A stretch of 64,000 nt of DNA from Parvimonas micra (GCF_037482165.1 NZ_CP148048.1:1054001-1118000); one strand, 5' to 3'. Counted from the first letter of the stretch, positions 17,118 to 27,408 are shown. Made by a program: numbers and translations. Notes: generated by a model not told the origin, from the letters alone.

Positions 17118-18926
17118 CTATTTTTCATCATATTTCAATACAGCTAAAAATGCCTGTTGAGGTACTTCTACGCTACCAATTTGTTGCATTTTCTTCTTAC
17201 CTTCTTTTTGTTTTTCGAGTAATTTTCTCTTTCTTGAAATATCTCCACCATAACATTTTGCAAGTACGTCTTTTCTCAAAGCTCTTACAGTTTCTCTGGC
17301 GATTACTTTAGAACCTATTGAAGCTTGAATAGGTACTGCAAATTGATGTCTAGGAATTTCATCTTTAAGTCTTTCAACTATATTTCTCGCTCTTTCGTAA
17401 GATTTTTCACGATGAACAATTATTGAAAAGGCATCAACTAAATCTCCATTAATTAAAATATCCAATTTAGCTAAATCTGAACGTTGATATCCTTTTAACT
17501 CGTAATCAAGTGAAGCATAACCCTTAGTTTTTGATTTTAATGCATCAAAAAAATCGTAAATAACTTCATTCAACGGCAAAATATATCTAAGACTTACTCT
17601 ATGTTGATCGAGATATTCCATATTCTCAAAAATACCTCTTTTATTTTGACATAAATCCATAATAGTTCCAACATAGTCTTTTGGAGTCATAATATTTGCC
17701 TCAACAATAGGTTCTTCCATATATTCTATTTCAGTTTCTTTAGGTAAATTGCTTGGGTTTTGAATTTCAAGTATTTCTCCTGTTTTTTTAGCAACTTTAT
17801 AGATTACAGATGGAGCTGTTGTAATTATATTCAAATCAAATTCTCTATCAAGTCTTTCTTGAATAATTTCCATATGTAATAGTCCCAAAAATCCACATCT
17901 AAATCCAAAGCCTAGTGCGACAGAGCTTTCAGGTTCAAAGGATAGAGAAGCATCATTTACTTGAAGTTTCTCTAAAGCTTCCCTTACACTGTTAAAATCC
18001 TCCCCTTCTGCGGGATAAATTCCACAATAAACCATTGGAATAACTTTTTTATATCCAGGTAAAGCTGAGTCAGTCATATTTTCAAAATCTGTAATAGTAT
18101 CCCCAACTCTTGCATCTTTTACATTCTTTATGCTTGCAACTACATAACCTACATCTCCGGCTTTTAGCTCTCCAGTTTGAACATTTCCTGAAGCAGTATA
18201 ACCAACTTCAGTTACTTCAAATTTTCCTTTAGTTGCCATCATATAAATAGTCATTCCCTCTTTTAAAGTTCCTTCAACTACACGAACATAGGAAACAACA
18301 CCTTTGTATGAATCATAATATGAATCAAAGATAAGTGCTTTAAGTGGTGCATTTTCATCTCCAGTTGGAGCAGGTACATTATTTACAATATCTTCCAGTA
18401 CATCTTCAATATTAAGTCCCTCTTTTGCAGAAACTAAAGGAATTCCCTCTGTATCAAAGCCTGTTATTTCTTCAATTTCATCTTTTACTTCATCAATTCT
18501 AGCTGACGGTAAATCTATTTTATTTATAACTGGTAAAATTTCTAAATCTTGTTCTAATGCCAAATATACATTTCCAAGTGTCTGAGCTTCAACACCTTGA
18601 GTTGCATCAACAACTAAAATAGCTCCCTCACAAGCAGCAAGACTTCTTGATACTTCATAAGTAAAGTCAACATGTCCCGGAGTGTCAATAAGATTTAAAA
18701 CATAAGTTTCTCCGTCTTTTGCTTTGTAGAAAAGTTTTACAGCCTTTAGCTTAATAGTAATACCTCTTTCTCTCTCAAGATCCATACTATCTAAAACCTG
18801 TTCTTCCATTTCTCTTTTAGTCATCATCCCTGTTTTTTCTATTAATCTATCAGCAAGAGTTGATTTCCCATGATCTATATGTGCAATTATAGAAAAATTT
18901 CTAATATTCTTCTGTTCAATTTTCAT
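17118..18926 (-). CDS. lepA: Elongation factor 4 (LepA) GTPase
   Basis: 602-residue translational GTPase that acts on stalled or initiating ribosomes. G1 AHIDHGKST (15-23), switch II DTPGH (81-85), G4 NKID (135-138), followed by EF-G-like domains II, III and V, and the LepA-specific C-terminal domain containing [10 protein letters not shown] and [20 protein letters not shown]. Full length for the family. Preceded by lepB with only 3 bp between them, the classical lep pairing. Confidence 0.97.
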   Translation of the reverse strand: MKIEQKNIRNFSIIAHIDHGKSTLADRLIEKTGMMTKREMEEQVLDSMDLERERGITIKLKAVKLFYKAKDGETYVLNLIDTPGHVDFTYEVSRSLAACEGAILVVDATQGVEAQTLGNVYLALEQDLEILPVINKIDLPSARIDEVKDEIEEITGFDTEGIPLVSAKEGLNIEDVLEDIVNNVPAPTGDENAPLKALIFDSYYDSYKGVVSYVRVVEGTLKEGMTIYMMATKGKFEVTEVGYTASGNVQTGELKAGDVGYVVASIKNVKDARVGDTITDFENMTDSALPGYKKVIPMVYCGIYPAEGEDFNSVREALEKLQVNDASLSFEPESSVALGFGFRCGFLGLLHMEIIQERLDREFDLNIITTAPSVIYKVAKKTGEILEIQNPSNLPKETEIEYMEEPIVEANIMTPKDYVGTIMDLCQNKRGIFENMEYLDQHRVSLRYILPLNEVIYDFFDALKSKTKGYASLDYELKGYQRSDLAKLDILINGDLVDAFSIIVHREKSYERARNIVERLKDEIPRHQFAVPIQASIGSKVIARETVRALRKDVLAKCYGGDISRKRKLLEKQKEGKKKMQQIGSVEVPQQAFLAVLKYDEK

Positions 18927-18929
18927 AAA

Positions 18930-19502
18930 TTATTTTAACCCTCCAAAATTATTAAAAGGATAGTATCTAAATACAATTTTCCCAACAATGTCAGATCTTG
19001 GAACAACTCCTAAATCTCTACTATCTCTACTATTTGATCTATTATCCCCCAAAACGAAAACATAACCTTTAGGCACTTCCCATTTTGTAGTATTATTATG
19101 TGGCGCAGTAACTTTTGTACTCACATAATTCTCTTCCAATATTTTTCCATTCAAATAAACTCTGTCATTAATTATTTCAACAGTATCTCCTTCAACAGCT
19201 ATAACTCTCTTTAAATAATATTTTTTTGCATCAGGAACGTAAAAATCAATAATATCTCCACGAGTTATATTCTTTTTCATAAAAAATATTTTATTAACCA
19301 TAAGTCTATCCCCATGATTTACAGTTGGATTCATACTTCTTCCATCTACAATAGTACTTGTAACAACAAAAGTTCTTATTCCAAAACTTATTAAAAGTGC
19401 AAGAATTATAACTTTCGCATAATCAAAGAAAATTTTCCAAAAATTCTTTTCTTCCTGTTCATTACTATTTTTCTCTTCTTCATCATATCTATCATCAATC
19501 AT
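18930..19502 (-). CDS. lepB: Signal peptidase I
   Basis: 190-residue type I signal peptidase that cleaves Sec signal peptides outside the membrane. An acidic N-terminal tail is followed by one transmembrane helix (about 27-46), then the catalytic Ser in DGRSMNPT (Ser56) and general-base Lys in YYLKRVIAVEGD (Lys98), and the conserved VFVLGDNRSNSRDSRDLG box. I use ATG 19502, which has GGAGGA 5 nt upstream; the in-frame TTG 12 bases earlier lies inside that ribosome site. Confidence 0.96.
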   Translation of the reverse strand: MIDDRYDEEEKNSNEQEEKNFWKIFFDYAKVIILALLISFGIRTFVVTSTIVDGRSMNPTVNHGDRLMVNKIFFMKKNITRGDIIDFYVPDAKKYYLKRVIAVEGDTVEIINDRVYLNGKILEENYVSTKVTAPHNNTTKWEVPKGYVFVLGDNRSNSRDSRDLGVVPRSDIVGKIVFRYYPFNNFGGLK

Positions 19503-19544
19503 AATTTCCTCCAAATTCAGATAGAATCATTTTATCATCTTTAA

Positions 19545-20081
19545 TTAATGTCTATCCACTAAAAACTTACAATATAAAACATAACCAAATCCGCCTAAAA
19601 ATATTACTAGAAATGGACTTATTTTAAAATAACTAACTAATATTAAAACTAATAAACTAAAAATATAGTGAACAGCCTTTAACTTTGTCTTTTTTCCAAG
19701 TATTACAACAGCAGAAGCTAGCACTGCTATTAAAGCTGGTTTAACTGCAATAAAAAATTTACTGACATAGTAATTCGCACTCATATCCTTAAAAAACATT
19801 GCTATTATAAGAATTGATATAAAAGCAGGAAAAATTGAACAAAATAAGCAAACCAAAGCTCCTGCTAAACCCTTTATCTTATATCCTACAATAATACTAA
19901 TATTACAACCCAAAACTCCTGGAACACTTTGTGCTATTCCAAGTGCATCTAAAAATTCTTCTTGAGTCATATATTTCCTTTTTTCCACAATTTCTTTATT
20001 TATAACCGGAATCATCGCAGCTCCACCACCAACCGTCAGAGTGCTTATCCACAAAAAAGTCTTAAATAATTGAAATAACAT
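19545..20081 (-). CDS. Chromate transporter-type half protein (CHR family)
   Basis: 178 residues with one CHR domain: TVGGGAAMIPVINKEIVEK near the N terminus and LGIAQSVPGVLGCNISIIVG in the first half, then several hydrophobic segments. Short CHR proteins work as pairs, each contributing half of a full chromate/sulfate-type transporter; the partner is the adjacent gene, 9 bp upstream. Real substrate unknown; in a chromate-free anaerobe another oxyanion is likely. Confidence 0.85.
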   Translation of the reverse strand: MLFQLFKTFLWISTLTVGGGAAMIPVINKEIVEKRKYMTQEEFLDALGIAQSVPGVLGCNISIIVGYKIKGLAGALVCLFCSIFPAFISILIIAMFFKDMSANYYVSKFFIAVKPALIAVLASAVVILGKKTKLKAVHYIFSLLVLILVSYFKISPFLVIFLGGFGYVLYCKFLVDRH

Positions 20082-20090
20082 AATTACCTC

Positions 20091-20612
20091 CTAAATAATC
20101 CACATTCCGATTATACCAGTTAAAAAAATTGCAATTATCGGATGTAAATTTTTATAAGTAGTTAAGTAAAATATTATTCCAAAAGTACTTATCGAATATA
20201 TAGTATAAAAGTCAGAATCAATAACAGACACACAACTAGATGCAATCAATCCAAGTACGACAGGTCTGATCCCAACAAAAAAGTTCTTTATATGTACATT
20301 ATCTTTAAATTTTTGCATAAAAAAAACAATTAAAGTAATTAAAATAAAACTTGGTAAAACAACTGCCATAGTAGTTATAATAGATCCAATAACTCCGTTA
20401 CCTACAGTATATCCTACAAATGTTGCAAGATTTATCGCAATTGGACCTGGTGTTATTTGTGAAATTGTAACAAAATTTATAAAGTCATTCATTCCAATCC
20501 AAGCATATTTATCTACAACCATAGATATAATCAGTGGAATCATTGCATATCCTCCACCAAAATTATATGCTCCAATGAATAAAAACACTAAAAACAAGCT
20601 AATTAAACTCAT
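20091..20612 (-). CDS. Chromate transporter-type half protein (CHR family), partner
   Basis: 173 residues, one CHR domain with YNFGGGYAMIPLI and ISQITPGPIAINLATFVGY, the signature of the other half of the short-chain CHR pair. The two proteins differ in sequence and should insert in opposite orientations to make one transporter. It begins 1 bp after the prmC stop, so it shares the prmC transcript. Confidence 0.85.
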   Translation of the reverse strand: MSLISLFLVFLFIGAYNFGGGYAMIPLIISMVVDKYAWIGMNDFINFVTISQITPGPIAINLATFVGYTVGNGVIGSIITTMAVVLPSFILITLIVFFMQKFKDNVHIKNFFVGIRPVVLGLIASSCVSVIDSDFYTIYSISTFGIIFYLTTYKNLHPIIAIFLTGIIGMWII

Positions 20613-20613
20613 T

Positions 20614-21414
20614 TTATCTCCTCTTACCTATTATTATTCTATCAAAACCTGCAAAATCTTTTTTTTGAAGTAAAATTTCAAATCCATTTTCAATTAGTAA
20701 ATTAGAAATAATTTTCATTTGATTATATCCTATTTCAAAAGCTAAAACTCCATTTGCTGATAAATAATCCAAGGACCCCGAAATTATTTTTTTATAAAAG
20801 AATAATCCATCTTTTCCACCATATAAGGCATTTTGAGGCTCAAAAGATAATTCTTTTTCCAGTGTTTTCATGTCGATCTCATCAATATAAGGAGGATTTG
20901 AAACTATAATATCAAAATTTTTCTCCTTTATATTTGAAAAAATATCACTTTCAAAAAATTCCACATTTTTTAGATTCAACTCTTCTTTATTTTTATTTGA
21001 TAATTTTATAGCTTCTTTGTTTATATCAATACCATAAACATACGATTTTTTCAAATTATCAGCCAGTGCAATACTTATAGCTCCACTTCCACAGCCTATA
21101 TCTAAAATTTTATCCTTTTTACAATCCAATTTTAAAATTTCATCAACCAAAATTTCAGTCTCAAATCTTGGAATTAAAGCAGATTCATCAACAAACAACT
21201 CCAAACCATAAAATTCCCATTTTCCAAATATATATTGTAATGGATAATTTTGTTTTCTATTTTCTATTATTTCTAGAAATTCATTGTATATAGAATCAAC
21301 ACAAAATGTCAATTCCATTTTTAATTCAACAGCTTTTTTACCCGTTAAAAATTCTAAAATTAACCAATTTTCATTAGAATTACCATGTTTTTCAATTAAT
21401 TCTTTTATGTCCAT
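20614..21414 (-). CDS. prmC: Release factor glutamine methyltransferase PrmC
   Basis: 266-residue SAM-dependent methyltransferase modifying the GGQ glutamine of release factors RF1 and RF2. N-terminal helical domain, then LQYIFGKWEFYGLEL, RFETEILVDEIL, SAM-binding ILDIGCGSGAISIALA and the catalytic NPPYID motif that binds the target glutamine. ATG 21414 is preferred because GGAG lies 6 nt upstream; an in-frame TTG at 21426 sits within that site. Unusually it is not next to prfA in this window. Confidence 0.93.
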   Translation of the reverse strand: MDIKELIEKHGNSNENWLILEFLTGKKAVELKMELTFCVDSIYNEFLEIIENRKQNYPLQYIFGKWEFYGLELFVDESALIPRFETEILVDEILKLDCKKDKILDIGCGSGAISIALADNLKKSYVYGIDINKEAIKLSNKNKEELNLKNVEFFESDIFSNIKEKNFDIIVSNPPYIDEIDMKTLEKELSFEPQNALYGGKDGLFFYKKIISGSLDYLSANGVLAFEIGYNQMKIISNLLIENGFEILLQKKDFAGFDRIIIGKRR

Positions 21415-21428
21415 AGAAAACTCCAATC

Positions 21429-21920
21429 CTAAGAAATTTTAGAATATAACTCATAAATAAAATTATAAAAATCATCTGAAACAGTTATTAAAAATGACGC
21501 ATCATTATATTTTAAACTAGCAGTCCTACCTTCAGAGGATAATGTAATACTAAGAATATTATTATTACTTTCAAAAGATATTGTTATATCTTCGTTATCC
21601 ATAGTAAGTTTAGAATCAGAAACAAATTTATTAAACTCTAACTTTGAAATAACATCATCCATTAATTTTTTATCTTCAATAATATATTTTTTATCATTTT
21701 CTACTTTAGTAATTACTATTTTATTTAATTCTTGCGGAGATAGGTATTTTTTTTCAATTTTTAAAACATCATTATGATTTATATCTGTAACAATATAATA
21801 CTTTTCTCTCTCTTTTCTAATTCTTCCTCTTTCAACAATTGAATTATAAGTAATTAATCCTAATCCAATAATTTCTATAATAAAAACTATTATAATAATA
21901 TTTTTAATATTTTTTTTCAT
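21429..21920 (-). CDS. Membrane-anchored protein of unknown function
   Basis: 163 residues from ATG 21920 (GGGGAG 7 nt upstream; an earlier in-frame TTG precedes the ribosome site and is unlikely). A lysine-rich start and one long hydrophobic segment (about 8-24) anchor an outside domain with alternating charged and beta-type stretches, ending FYNFIYELYSKIS. No motifs recognised. It heads the transcript running into prmC, 14 bp downstream, so it may be an envelope protein co-expressed with housekeeping genes. Confidence 0.7.
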   Translation of the reverse strand: MKKNIKNIIIIVFIIEIIGLGLITYNSIVERGRIRKEREKYYIVTDINHNDVLKIEKKYLSPQELNKIVITKVENDKKYIIEDKKLMDDVISKLEFNKFVSDSKLTMDNEDITISFESNNNILSITLSSEGRTASLKYNDASFLITVSDDFYNFIYELYSKIS

Positions 21921-22076
21921 AAAATACTCCCCTGACAATTATGCCTCAAACAAATTAAAATATTAATCTTAATCCACTATTATTTTATCACAATTTAGAA
22001 AAAAAATAAATTAAAATTGACAATAAGTACATAAACTCTAATTATTATGTTTAAATATAGTTATAAAATTTTTGAC

Positions 22077-22108
22077 AAAAAAAGAGATGAATTTTTTATT
22101 CATCTCTT
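22077..22108 (-). terminator. Terminator of the division cluster (after nrdR)
   Basis: AAGAGATGAAT / ATTCATCTCTT, 11-bp stem and 5-nt loop, T-run on the minus strand. It overlaps the last codon of nrdR and closes the mraZ-to-nrdR cluster. Confidence 0.85.
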
Positions 22109-22553
22109 AAAATTCTTTTTGTAAATACTCCATAAATGATTTTATATCTTTAAAATCCTTATAAACTGCTGCAAAACGAACATAAGAAACCTCATCAAGT
22201 GATTTTAAATATTTCAAAACCAATTCCCCAATCTGAGTAGATTTAATTTCATTTTTGTAATTTTGTCTAATATCTTTTTCAATATTATCTATAACAGACT
22301 CTATCTCTTTATCTTTAATAGTTCTTTTTTCACAACATTTTTTTATACCGGCAAAAACTTTATTTCTAGAAAAAATTTGTCTAGATCCATCTTTTTTTAA
22401 CACAAAAATTACAAACTCAGGCATTTTCTCATATGTTGTAAATTTATAATCACAAATCTCACAAACTCTTCTTCTTTTAACATAAGTTTTATCAATAGAA
22501 TTTCTAGAATCTAGAACTCTAGTAGTTTCCGCTCCGCAGTTAGGACATTTCAT
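22107..22553 (-). CDS. nrdR: Transcriptional repressor NrdR
   Basis: 148-residue zinc-ribbon / ATP-cone repressor of ribonucleotide reductase genes. Zinc ligands Cys3, Cys6, Cys31 and Cys34 (CPNC and CEIC), the basic stretch YVKRRRVCEIC, then the ATP-cone (about 48-138) with VLKKDGSRQIFSRNKV and YVRFAAVYKDF. Start overlaps the ftsZ stop by one base (TAATG), so it is translationally coupled to ftsZ, linking dNTP control to division gene expression. No NrdR box was seen in the window. Confidence 0.96.
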   Translation of the reverse strand: MKCPNCGAETTRVLDSRNSIDKTYVKRRRVCEICDYKFTTYEKMPEFVIFVLKKDGSRQIFSRNKVFAGIKKCCEKRTIKDKEIESVIDNIEKDIRQNYKNEIKSTQIGELVLKYLKSLDEVSYVRFAAVYKDFKDIKSFMEYLQKEF

Positions 22554-23608
22554 TATCTTAAGAAACTTGGAATATCTAACTCTAATCCATCATCTTTTTT
22601 ATCTGATGCAAGTTTTTTTTCAATACCAGATGATTTTCTAATTCCACCTGCTACAAGAGGGTCAAATCCAGTAGCTATAACAGTAATCTTAATATCATCT
22701 CCAAGAGATTCATCAACACCTGTACCGAAAATTACATTTGCATCTCCATCTATTGCTTCTCTAATTAATTCGGCAGCTTCATGAGCTTCAAAAAGTCCAA
22801 CATTAGCTGCAGTAACATTAAGAAGAACAGCACTTGCTCCATCTATAGAAGTTTCAAGTAATGGACTGTTAATTGCCATTTTAGCAGCTTCAACAGCTCT
22901 ATTATCTCCACTTGCAACACCAATACCCATATGAGCAACACCTTGATCTTGCATTACTGATTTAACATCTGCAAAATCTAAATTAATTATACTAGGAATA
23001 GCAATTAAATCTGAAATACCTTGAATACCATTCATTAGAACTTCATCTGCCATGGCAAAAGCTTCTAACATTGTTGTTCTCTTTTCAGAAATTTGAATCA
23101 ATTTATCATTTGGAATAGTAATTAATGTATCTACTTTTTCTTTAAGTGCTTCAATTCCTTGTTCAGCTTGAACAGCTCTTTTTTTACCTTCAAATGTAAA
23201 TGGTTTAGTAACTACACCAACAGTTAAAACGCCCATTTCCTTTGCAATGCCAGCAACTACTGGAGCAGCACCTGTACCAGTTCCACCACCCATTCCAGCA
23301 GTAATAAATACCATATCAGTTCCTTCAAGAGATTTCATTATTTCTTCTTTACTTTCTTCGGCTGCTTTTTCTCCAATTGATGGGTTAGCTCCTGCACCAA
23401 GTCCTCTTGTTAACTTTTCTCCTATTTGAATTTTTGTTTCTATGTCAATAGAATTTAAAATTTGTCTATCAGTATTTACTGCAACGAAATCAACACCTCT
23501 TAAACCAGATTGTTTCATTCTTGAGATAGCGTTGTTTCCGCCACCACCTATACCAAAGACTTTAATTTTAGCTAAGCCACTTCCACATACTTCCATTTCA
23601 AATGCCAT
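22553..23608 (-). CDS. ftsZ: Cell division protein FtsZ
   Basis: 351-residue tubulin-like GTPase forming the Z ring. GIGGGGNNA near residue 20, tubulin signature GGGTGTG (107-113), T7 loop NLDFADVK near 208 and the C-terminal anchor peptide LDIPSFLR at the very end, after a short linker. The linker is very short compared with Bacillus FtsZ. AGGAGG lies upstream of the ATG. ftsA is absent from the cluster, so another membrane tether such as SepF would be needed. Confidence 0.97.
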   Translation of the reverse strand: MAFEMEVCGSGLAKIKVFGIGGGGNNAISRMKQSGLRGVDFVAVNTDRQILNSIDIETKIQIGEKLTRGLGAGANPSIGEKAAEESKEEIMKSLEGTDMVFITAGMGGGTGTGAAPVVAGIAKEMGVLTVGVVTKPFTFEGKKRAVQAEQGIEALKEKVDTLITIPNDKLIQISEKRTTMLEAFAMADEVLMNGIQGISDLIAIPSIINLDFADVKSVMQDQGVAHMGIGVASGDNRAVEAAKMAINSPLLETSIDGASAVLLNVTAANVGLFEAHEAAELIREAIDGDANVIFGTGVDESLGDDIKITVIATGFDPLVAGGIRKSSGIEKKLASDKKDDGLELDIPSFLR

Positions 23609-23659
23609 TTTAATTTCCTCCTATATTCTTTTCTACTTATTTTTTAGGTAACCACTGTT

Positions 23660-23688
23660 ATTATACTAAATTTTTAAATAAAATTCCA
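23660..23688 (-). promoter_or_regulatory. Possible internal ftsZ promoter
   Basis: TATAAT (23660-23665) with a poor -35 TGGAAT (23683-23688) at 17 bp, in the 80-bp gap between divIB and ftsZ. It could raise FtsZ levels above those of the upstream division genes. Confidence 0.4.
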
Positions 23689-25191
23689 CTATTTTTTTAC
23701 TATTATTGGATTATCTCCAACATTTAATATAATTTCTTTTGCATTTATTCCTTCTACTTGAATTTTCTTAAGTAAAATTCCAATTATTTGTGTCTTTTTT
23801 GCATAATCATTTAAATCACCAAATGTAACTTTTAAAGAATTTTTCATTTGGATTACTATTTCTTTATCATTTGTAAAGTCAATACTAACTACATTTGGAT
23901 AATATTCTTTGGACAAAATGTCTACTAAGAATTTAACTTTAGTAGTATCATTTGAAAAATCTTCTCCAACTTTTAAATCAGTTTCTGAAATTCCCTTTAA
24001 TTGAGCTCCCGATGCCTTAGAATTGTCAGTTGCAACCTCTTTTACCTTACCGTAATTATCAATAGTTGTTAACCCGCTAGCAGTATTAATATAAGAACTA
24101 ACATAATTTTCTTTTACTTCTATTTCAATTATATTAGGATAATTTTTTCTAACCTTTACATTCTCAATATTTGAAAGAGCCTTTAAATTTTTTTCAATTT
24201 TACTAGAAGATGTTAAAAATATATTATCTCCAATATTTACACCACTTTTAGAAACTATAAGTTCTTTTTCATTTGCTACATTTCCAACTACTTTTACATA
24301 ATCAATCTTAAATAAATCATGAGTAAGTCCAAAATAAACCATTATCCCTGCACAGGCCAATAAAAAAGTTAACATAAACTTCAAGAAAAGTCTTAATCCT
24401 CTTTTTCTCTTCTTTTTATTACCTTTTTTATCTATATAATACTCATCATCATCTTCGTCATCATCATCTTCTGATTCATTATGACTATCAATAACTTCAT
24501 CATAATAATTTGCCTTTTGATTTACGTTCACATAAGTAGTTTGAGTCATATCAATATCATTATCTAGACTGCCAAAATCATCATCTTCTTCAGTATTATT
24601 TTCTTCTATACTTCCAAAGTCGTCATCATCTTCTGATTCATTAGCTACAACTTGACTAGTTTCAAACAATGATTCATAATTATTTTCTTTACTTGATTCT
24701 TCTGTATTAGCTATCTCATATTGATTAAAAATTGAACCTTCTTCTCCATTTTCTTCATCATAAAAAAGATTTTCAGATGCTTCTTTTTGTGTAATGCTTT
24801 CATTGGATTCCAAACTGCCAAAATCATCATCATCTTCTAACTCAACTTGTTTATCTGAATTAGTATCATTCAAATTTAAATAGCTAGAACTTTGAAATTC
24901 ATTTTCTGCCATATTATCTTTTTCAGGAATTTCTTGAATAACTTCATCTTCAATATTATCATTAGAAGAAAAAGTGTCTTCCCCCATTTCTTCAGAAACA
25001 GGATGTTCTTTCTCGTAATTTAATTTTTCAAAATCTACACTTTTGAAATCTTCAAAAAAAGATTCATCCAAAACATTACTGCTAGCCTTTAACTTATCAT
25101 ATTCGTAAAATTCATCATTTTCTGAACTATCAGAATTGTTACTCTTTACAAATATTTTAGGCTTCTTACCTTTTCTGTTATCTCCAGCCAT
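23689..25191 (-). CDS. divIB: Cell division protein DivIB/FtsQ with long acidic cytoplasmic tail
   Basis: 500 residues, nearly twice the usual length. The first 255 residues are highly acidic and low in complexity and contain three copies of DDDFGS followed by Leu or Ile (121-126, 189-194, 203-208). A basic stop-transfer stretch (KKGNKKKRKRG) precedes one transmembrane helix (about 267-289). A POTRA domain follows (IDYVKVVGNVANEKE onwards) and then the FtsQ-type domain, here IENVKVRKNYPNIIEIEVKE. The membrane and external parts match DivIB, a component of the DivIB-DivIC-FtsL complex. Position between murG and ftsZ supports this. The acidic tail is the odd part. Confidence 0.9.
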   Translation of the reverse strand: MAGDNRKGKKPKIFVKSNNSDSSENDEFYEYDKLKASSNVLDESFFEDFKSVDFEKLNYEKEHPVSEEMGEDTFSSNDNIEDEVIQEIPEKDNMAENEFQSSSYLNLNDTNSDKQVELEDDDDFGSLESNESITQKEASENLFYDEENGEEGSIFNQYEIANTEESSKENNYESLFETSQVVANESEDDDDFGSIEENNTEEDDDFGSLDNDIDMTQTTYVNVNQKANYYDEVIDSHNESEDDDDEDDDEYYIDKKGNKKKRKRGLRLFLKFMLTFLLACAGIMVYFGLTHDLFKIDYVKVVGNVANEKELIVSKSGVNIGDNIFLTSSSKIEKNLKALSNIENVKVRKNYPNIIEIEVKENYVSSYINTASGLTTIDNYGKVKEVATDNSKASGAQLKGISETDLKVGEDFSNDTTKVKFLVDILSKEYYPNVVSIDFTNDKEIVIQMKNSLKVTFGDLNDYAKKTQIIGILLKKIQVEGINAKEIILNVGDNPIIVKK

Positions 25192-25193
25192 AT

Positions 25194-26303
25194 CTATCTC
25201 CCTTTAAATTTATCATAAAAAATTGAAACAAAATCATTTACTGCATTAGGAGTTGCTAACTTCTTTGCACTATCTTTCATTTGTTCAAGTTTATTATTGT
25301 CAAAAATTATTTTTTCTATATTTTCCCATAATAAATCAGAATTTAAGTCTTTTTCGAGTATAAGCTCAGCAGCACCAATATCTTTATACGCTCTTGCATT
25401 AAATTCTTGGTGATTTTCTGTAGTATATGCTTTTGGTATTAGTATACTTGCTAAGCCTATTTTTGATATTTCAGCTAATGTTATTGCTCCAGAACTTGTT
25501 ATAACCAAATCTGAAACTCCATAAGCTTTATCCATTTCAATCATATACGGCAAAATTTTTACATTCTTTCCTAATTTTATATTTTTATTTTTTATATCTT
25601 CTAAAAATTTATCATAATTGCTTTTTCCAGTTACGTGAATTAAAGAAATTTTATTATTATCATAGAATTTATCTAAAATTCCTAAAATTGCTTTATTAAG
25701 CTCTTCACTACCGTTACTTCCCCCAAAAGAAAAAATATTCTTGGAATTTTCATCAAGTTCAAAAAACTTTAAAGAGTCTTTTCTATCTAGATTTTGAAAT
25801 CTATTTCTAATTGGATTTCCAGTAACTACACATTTCTCATTGTTCTTAAAAAATTTTATTGATTCTTTAAATGTAACAGCCATTGAATCTACATATCTAG
25901 ATAAGATTCTATTAGTTATTCCAGGATAACTATTTTGTTCGTGAAATATTGTATAAATTCCAAGTTTATGAGCTTTATACAAAACTGGTCCTGTTACAAA
26001 CCCCCCTGTTCCTATTGCAATATCTGGTTTAAACTCCTTCAATATCTTCTTTGCTTGTGATAGTCCTTTAAACAGAATAAAAATTGATTTAAAAAACTTT
26101 TTATTAATTTTTCTTGGTAATCCCATTACTTCAATTGATTTAAAATTTATATTCAAACTTGGAATTAATTCACTTTCCATACTGTTCTTAGAACCTATAT
26201 ATAAAATTTCTATATTTTCATCTCTTTTTTTTAATTCTTCAATTATCGCAACAGCAGGATATATATGTCCTCCTGTTCCGCCTCCTGATATTACAACTTT
26301 CAT
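25194..26303 (-). CDS. murG: MurG glycosyltransferase (lipid II synthesis)
   Basis: 369-residue enzyme adding GlcNAc from UDP-GlcNAc to lipid I. GGGTGGH at residues 7-13, GTGGFVTGP near 95, HEQNSYPG near 124 and the UDP-GlcNAc site SSGAITLAEI...PKAYTTENHQEFNA in the C-terminal domain. ATG 26303 is chosen because GGGAGAT stands just before it and the family starts at this point; a further in-frame ATG at 26333 would run into ftsW. Confidence 0.96.
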   Translation of the reverse strand: MKVVISGGGTGGHIYPAVAIIEELKKRDENIEILYIGSKNSMESELIPSLNINFKSIEVMGLPRKINKKFFKSIFILFKGLSQAKKILKEFKPDIAIGTGGFVTGPVLYKAHKLGIYTIFHEQNSYPGITNRILSRYVDSMAVTFKESIKFFKNNEKCVVTGNPIRNRFQNLDRKDSLKFFELDENSKNIFSFGGSNGSEELNKAILGILDKFYDNNKISLIHVTGKSNYDKFLEDIKNKNIKLGKNVKILPYMIEMDKAYGVSDLVITSSGAITLAEISKIGLASILIPKAYTTENHQEFNARAYKDIGAAELILEKDLNSDLLWENIEKIIFDNNKLEQMKDSAKKLATPNAVNDFVSIFYDKFKGR

Positions 26304-26304
26304 A

Positions 26305-27408
26305 TTATCTCCCTTTAGTATCATGTCTAACAATTCCTAGAATAATTCCAATCATTATTGAAGTCATAACCAATGATGAACCACCGTAACTTACAAAAGG
26401 TAAAGTTACTCCTGTTGGAGGAATTGACCCAGTAGCTGTTCCAATATTGACTAATGTTTGTAATCCTATTGAAAATGTTATTCCTAGTATTACCATTCTT
26501 CCATATAAGTTCTTAATATTTCTTGAAATCATTATTCCTAAATATGCCAAGTAAATATATACTCCAATTAAGAACACAGAACCTATAAATCCAAATTCTT
26601 CTGCAATAGTTGCAAAAATAAAATCATTATGAGCTTCTGATAAAGTATACTTTTGTCTTCCATTTCCTAAACCAACACCTAGAAGAGATCCATTTGTTAT
26701 AGCAAAAAGAGACTTTATAAGTTGCCAAGATTTTGAATCTCTATACTTTAAAGGATTTATAAAAGCTTGAATTCTACTAGTTCTACTATATCCTGAATTT
26801 AATAAATATATTACTCCAAAACTCGCAATAGATATTCCAAGTCCAGAAAACATTATTGCCTTTTTATCCATACCAGCTATTATATACATAGCTGTTATAG
26901 TCCCTATAATTATCAATGTATTCGAAAAATCAGGTTGAATCATAACAGAGAATGATGCTAACCCAACAATTACTAAATATTTAAAAAATACATTTTTAAA
27001 AGTAAAATTATTTTTATATTTATCAATAATATATGCCATTAACATTATAGATGCAATTTTCATGAAATCAGAAGGCATAAATGTTAAAGGTCCTATTTTT
27101 ATCCATCTTCTCGCATTATAAACATTAATTCCTATTGGAGAATACACTAAAAAACCCATTAAAAAAACTAATATAAAAATTATTTTACTATATTTTTTTA
27201 ATTTCAAAATATTCACTTGTGAAAAAATAAATATCGATATAATAGATAAAGCTACAAATAATGTATGCTTTTTTATTATTTCTATTTCATTTCCTTTTAG
27301 TCTATAGCTATATGGCCAACTTGTACTAAATACCATTATACCTCCAAACAGAAGTAGAAATAGTACAACCATGACTAATTTCTTAGTGTATTTATCATAT
27401 TTATTCAT
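26305..27408 (-). CDS. ftsW: FtsW/SEDS peptidoglycan glycosyltransferase
   Basis: 367-residue SEDS polymerase with about ten membrane helices. Conserved SEDS features: the RRWIKIGPLTFMPSDFMKIA stretch near residue 100 and the C-terminal TGSIPPTGVTLPFVSYGGSS loop. Place between murD and murG makes FtsW, the partner of the class B PBP at 29736-32159, more likely than RodA or SpoVE, although a one-SEDS organism may use it for both. The start overlaps murD by one base. Confidence 0.93.
   Translation of the reverse strand: MNKYDKYTKKLVMVVLFLLLFGGIMVFSTSWPYSYRLKGNEIEIIKKHTLFVALSIISIFIFSQVNILKLKKYSKIIFILVFLMGFLVYSPIGINVYNARRWIKIGPLTFMPSDFMKIASIMLMAYIIDKYKNNFTFKNVFFKYLVIVGLASFSVMIQPDFSNTLIIIGTITAMYIIAGMDKKAIMFSGLGISIASFGVIYLLNSGYSRTSRIQAFINPLKYRDSKSWQLIKSLFAITNGSLLGVGLGNGRQKYTLSEAHNDFIFATIAEEFGFIGSVFLIGVYIYLAYLGIMISRNIKNLYGRMVILGITFSIGLQTLVNIGTATGSIPPTGVTLPFVSYGGSSLVMTSIMIGIILGIVRHDTKGR

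Noticed and set aside
24568-24831. DDDFGS repeats as a sign of a CRISPR or DNA-level satellite
   Set aside because: The repetition is at protein level only, spacing is irregular, and codons differ between copies.
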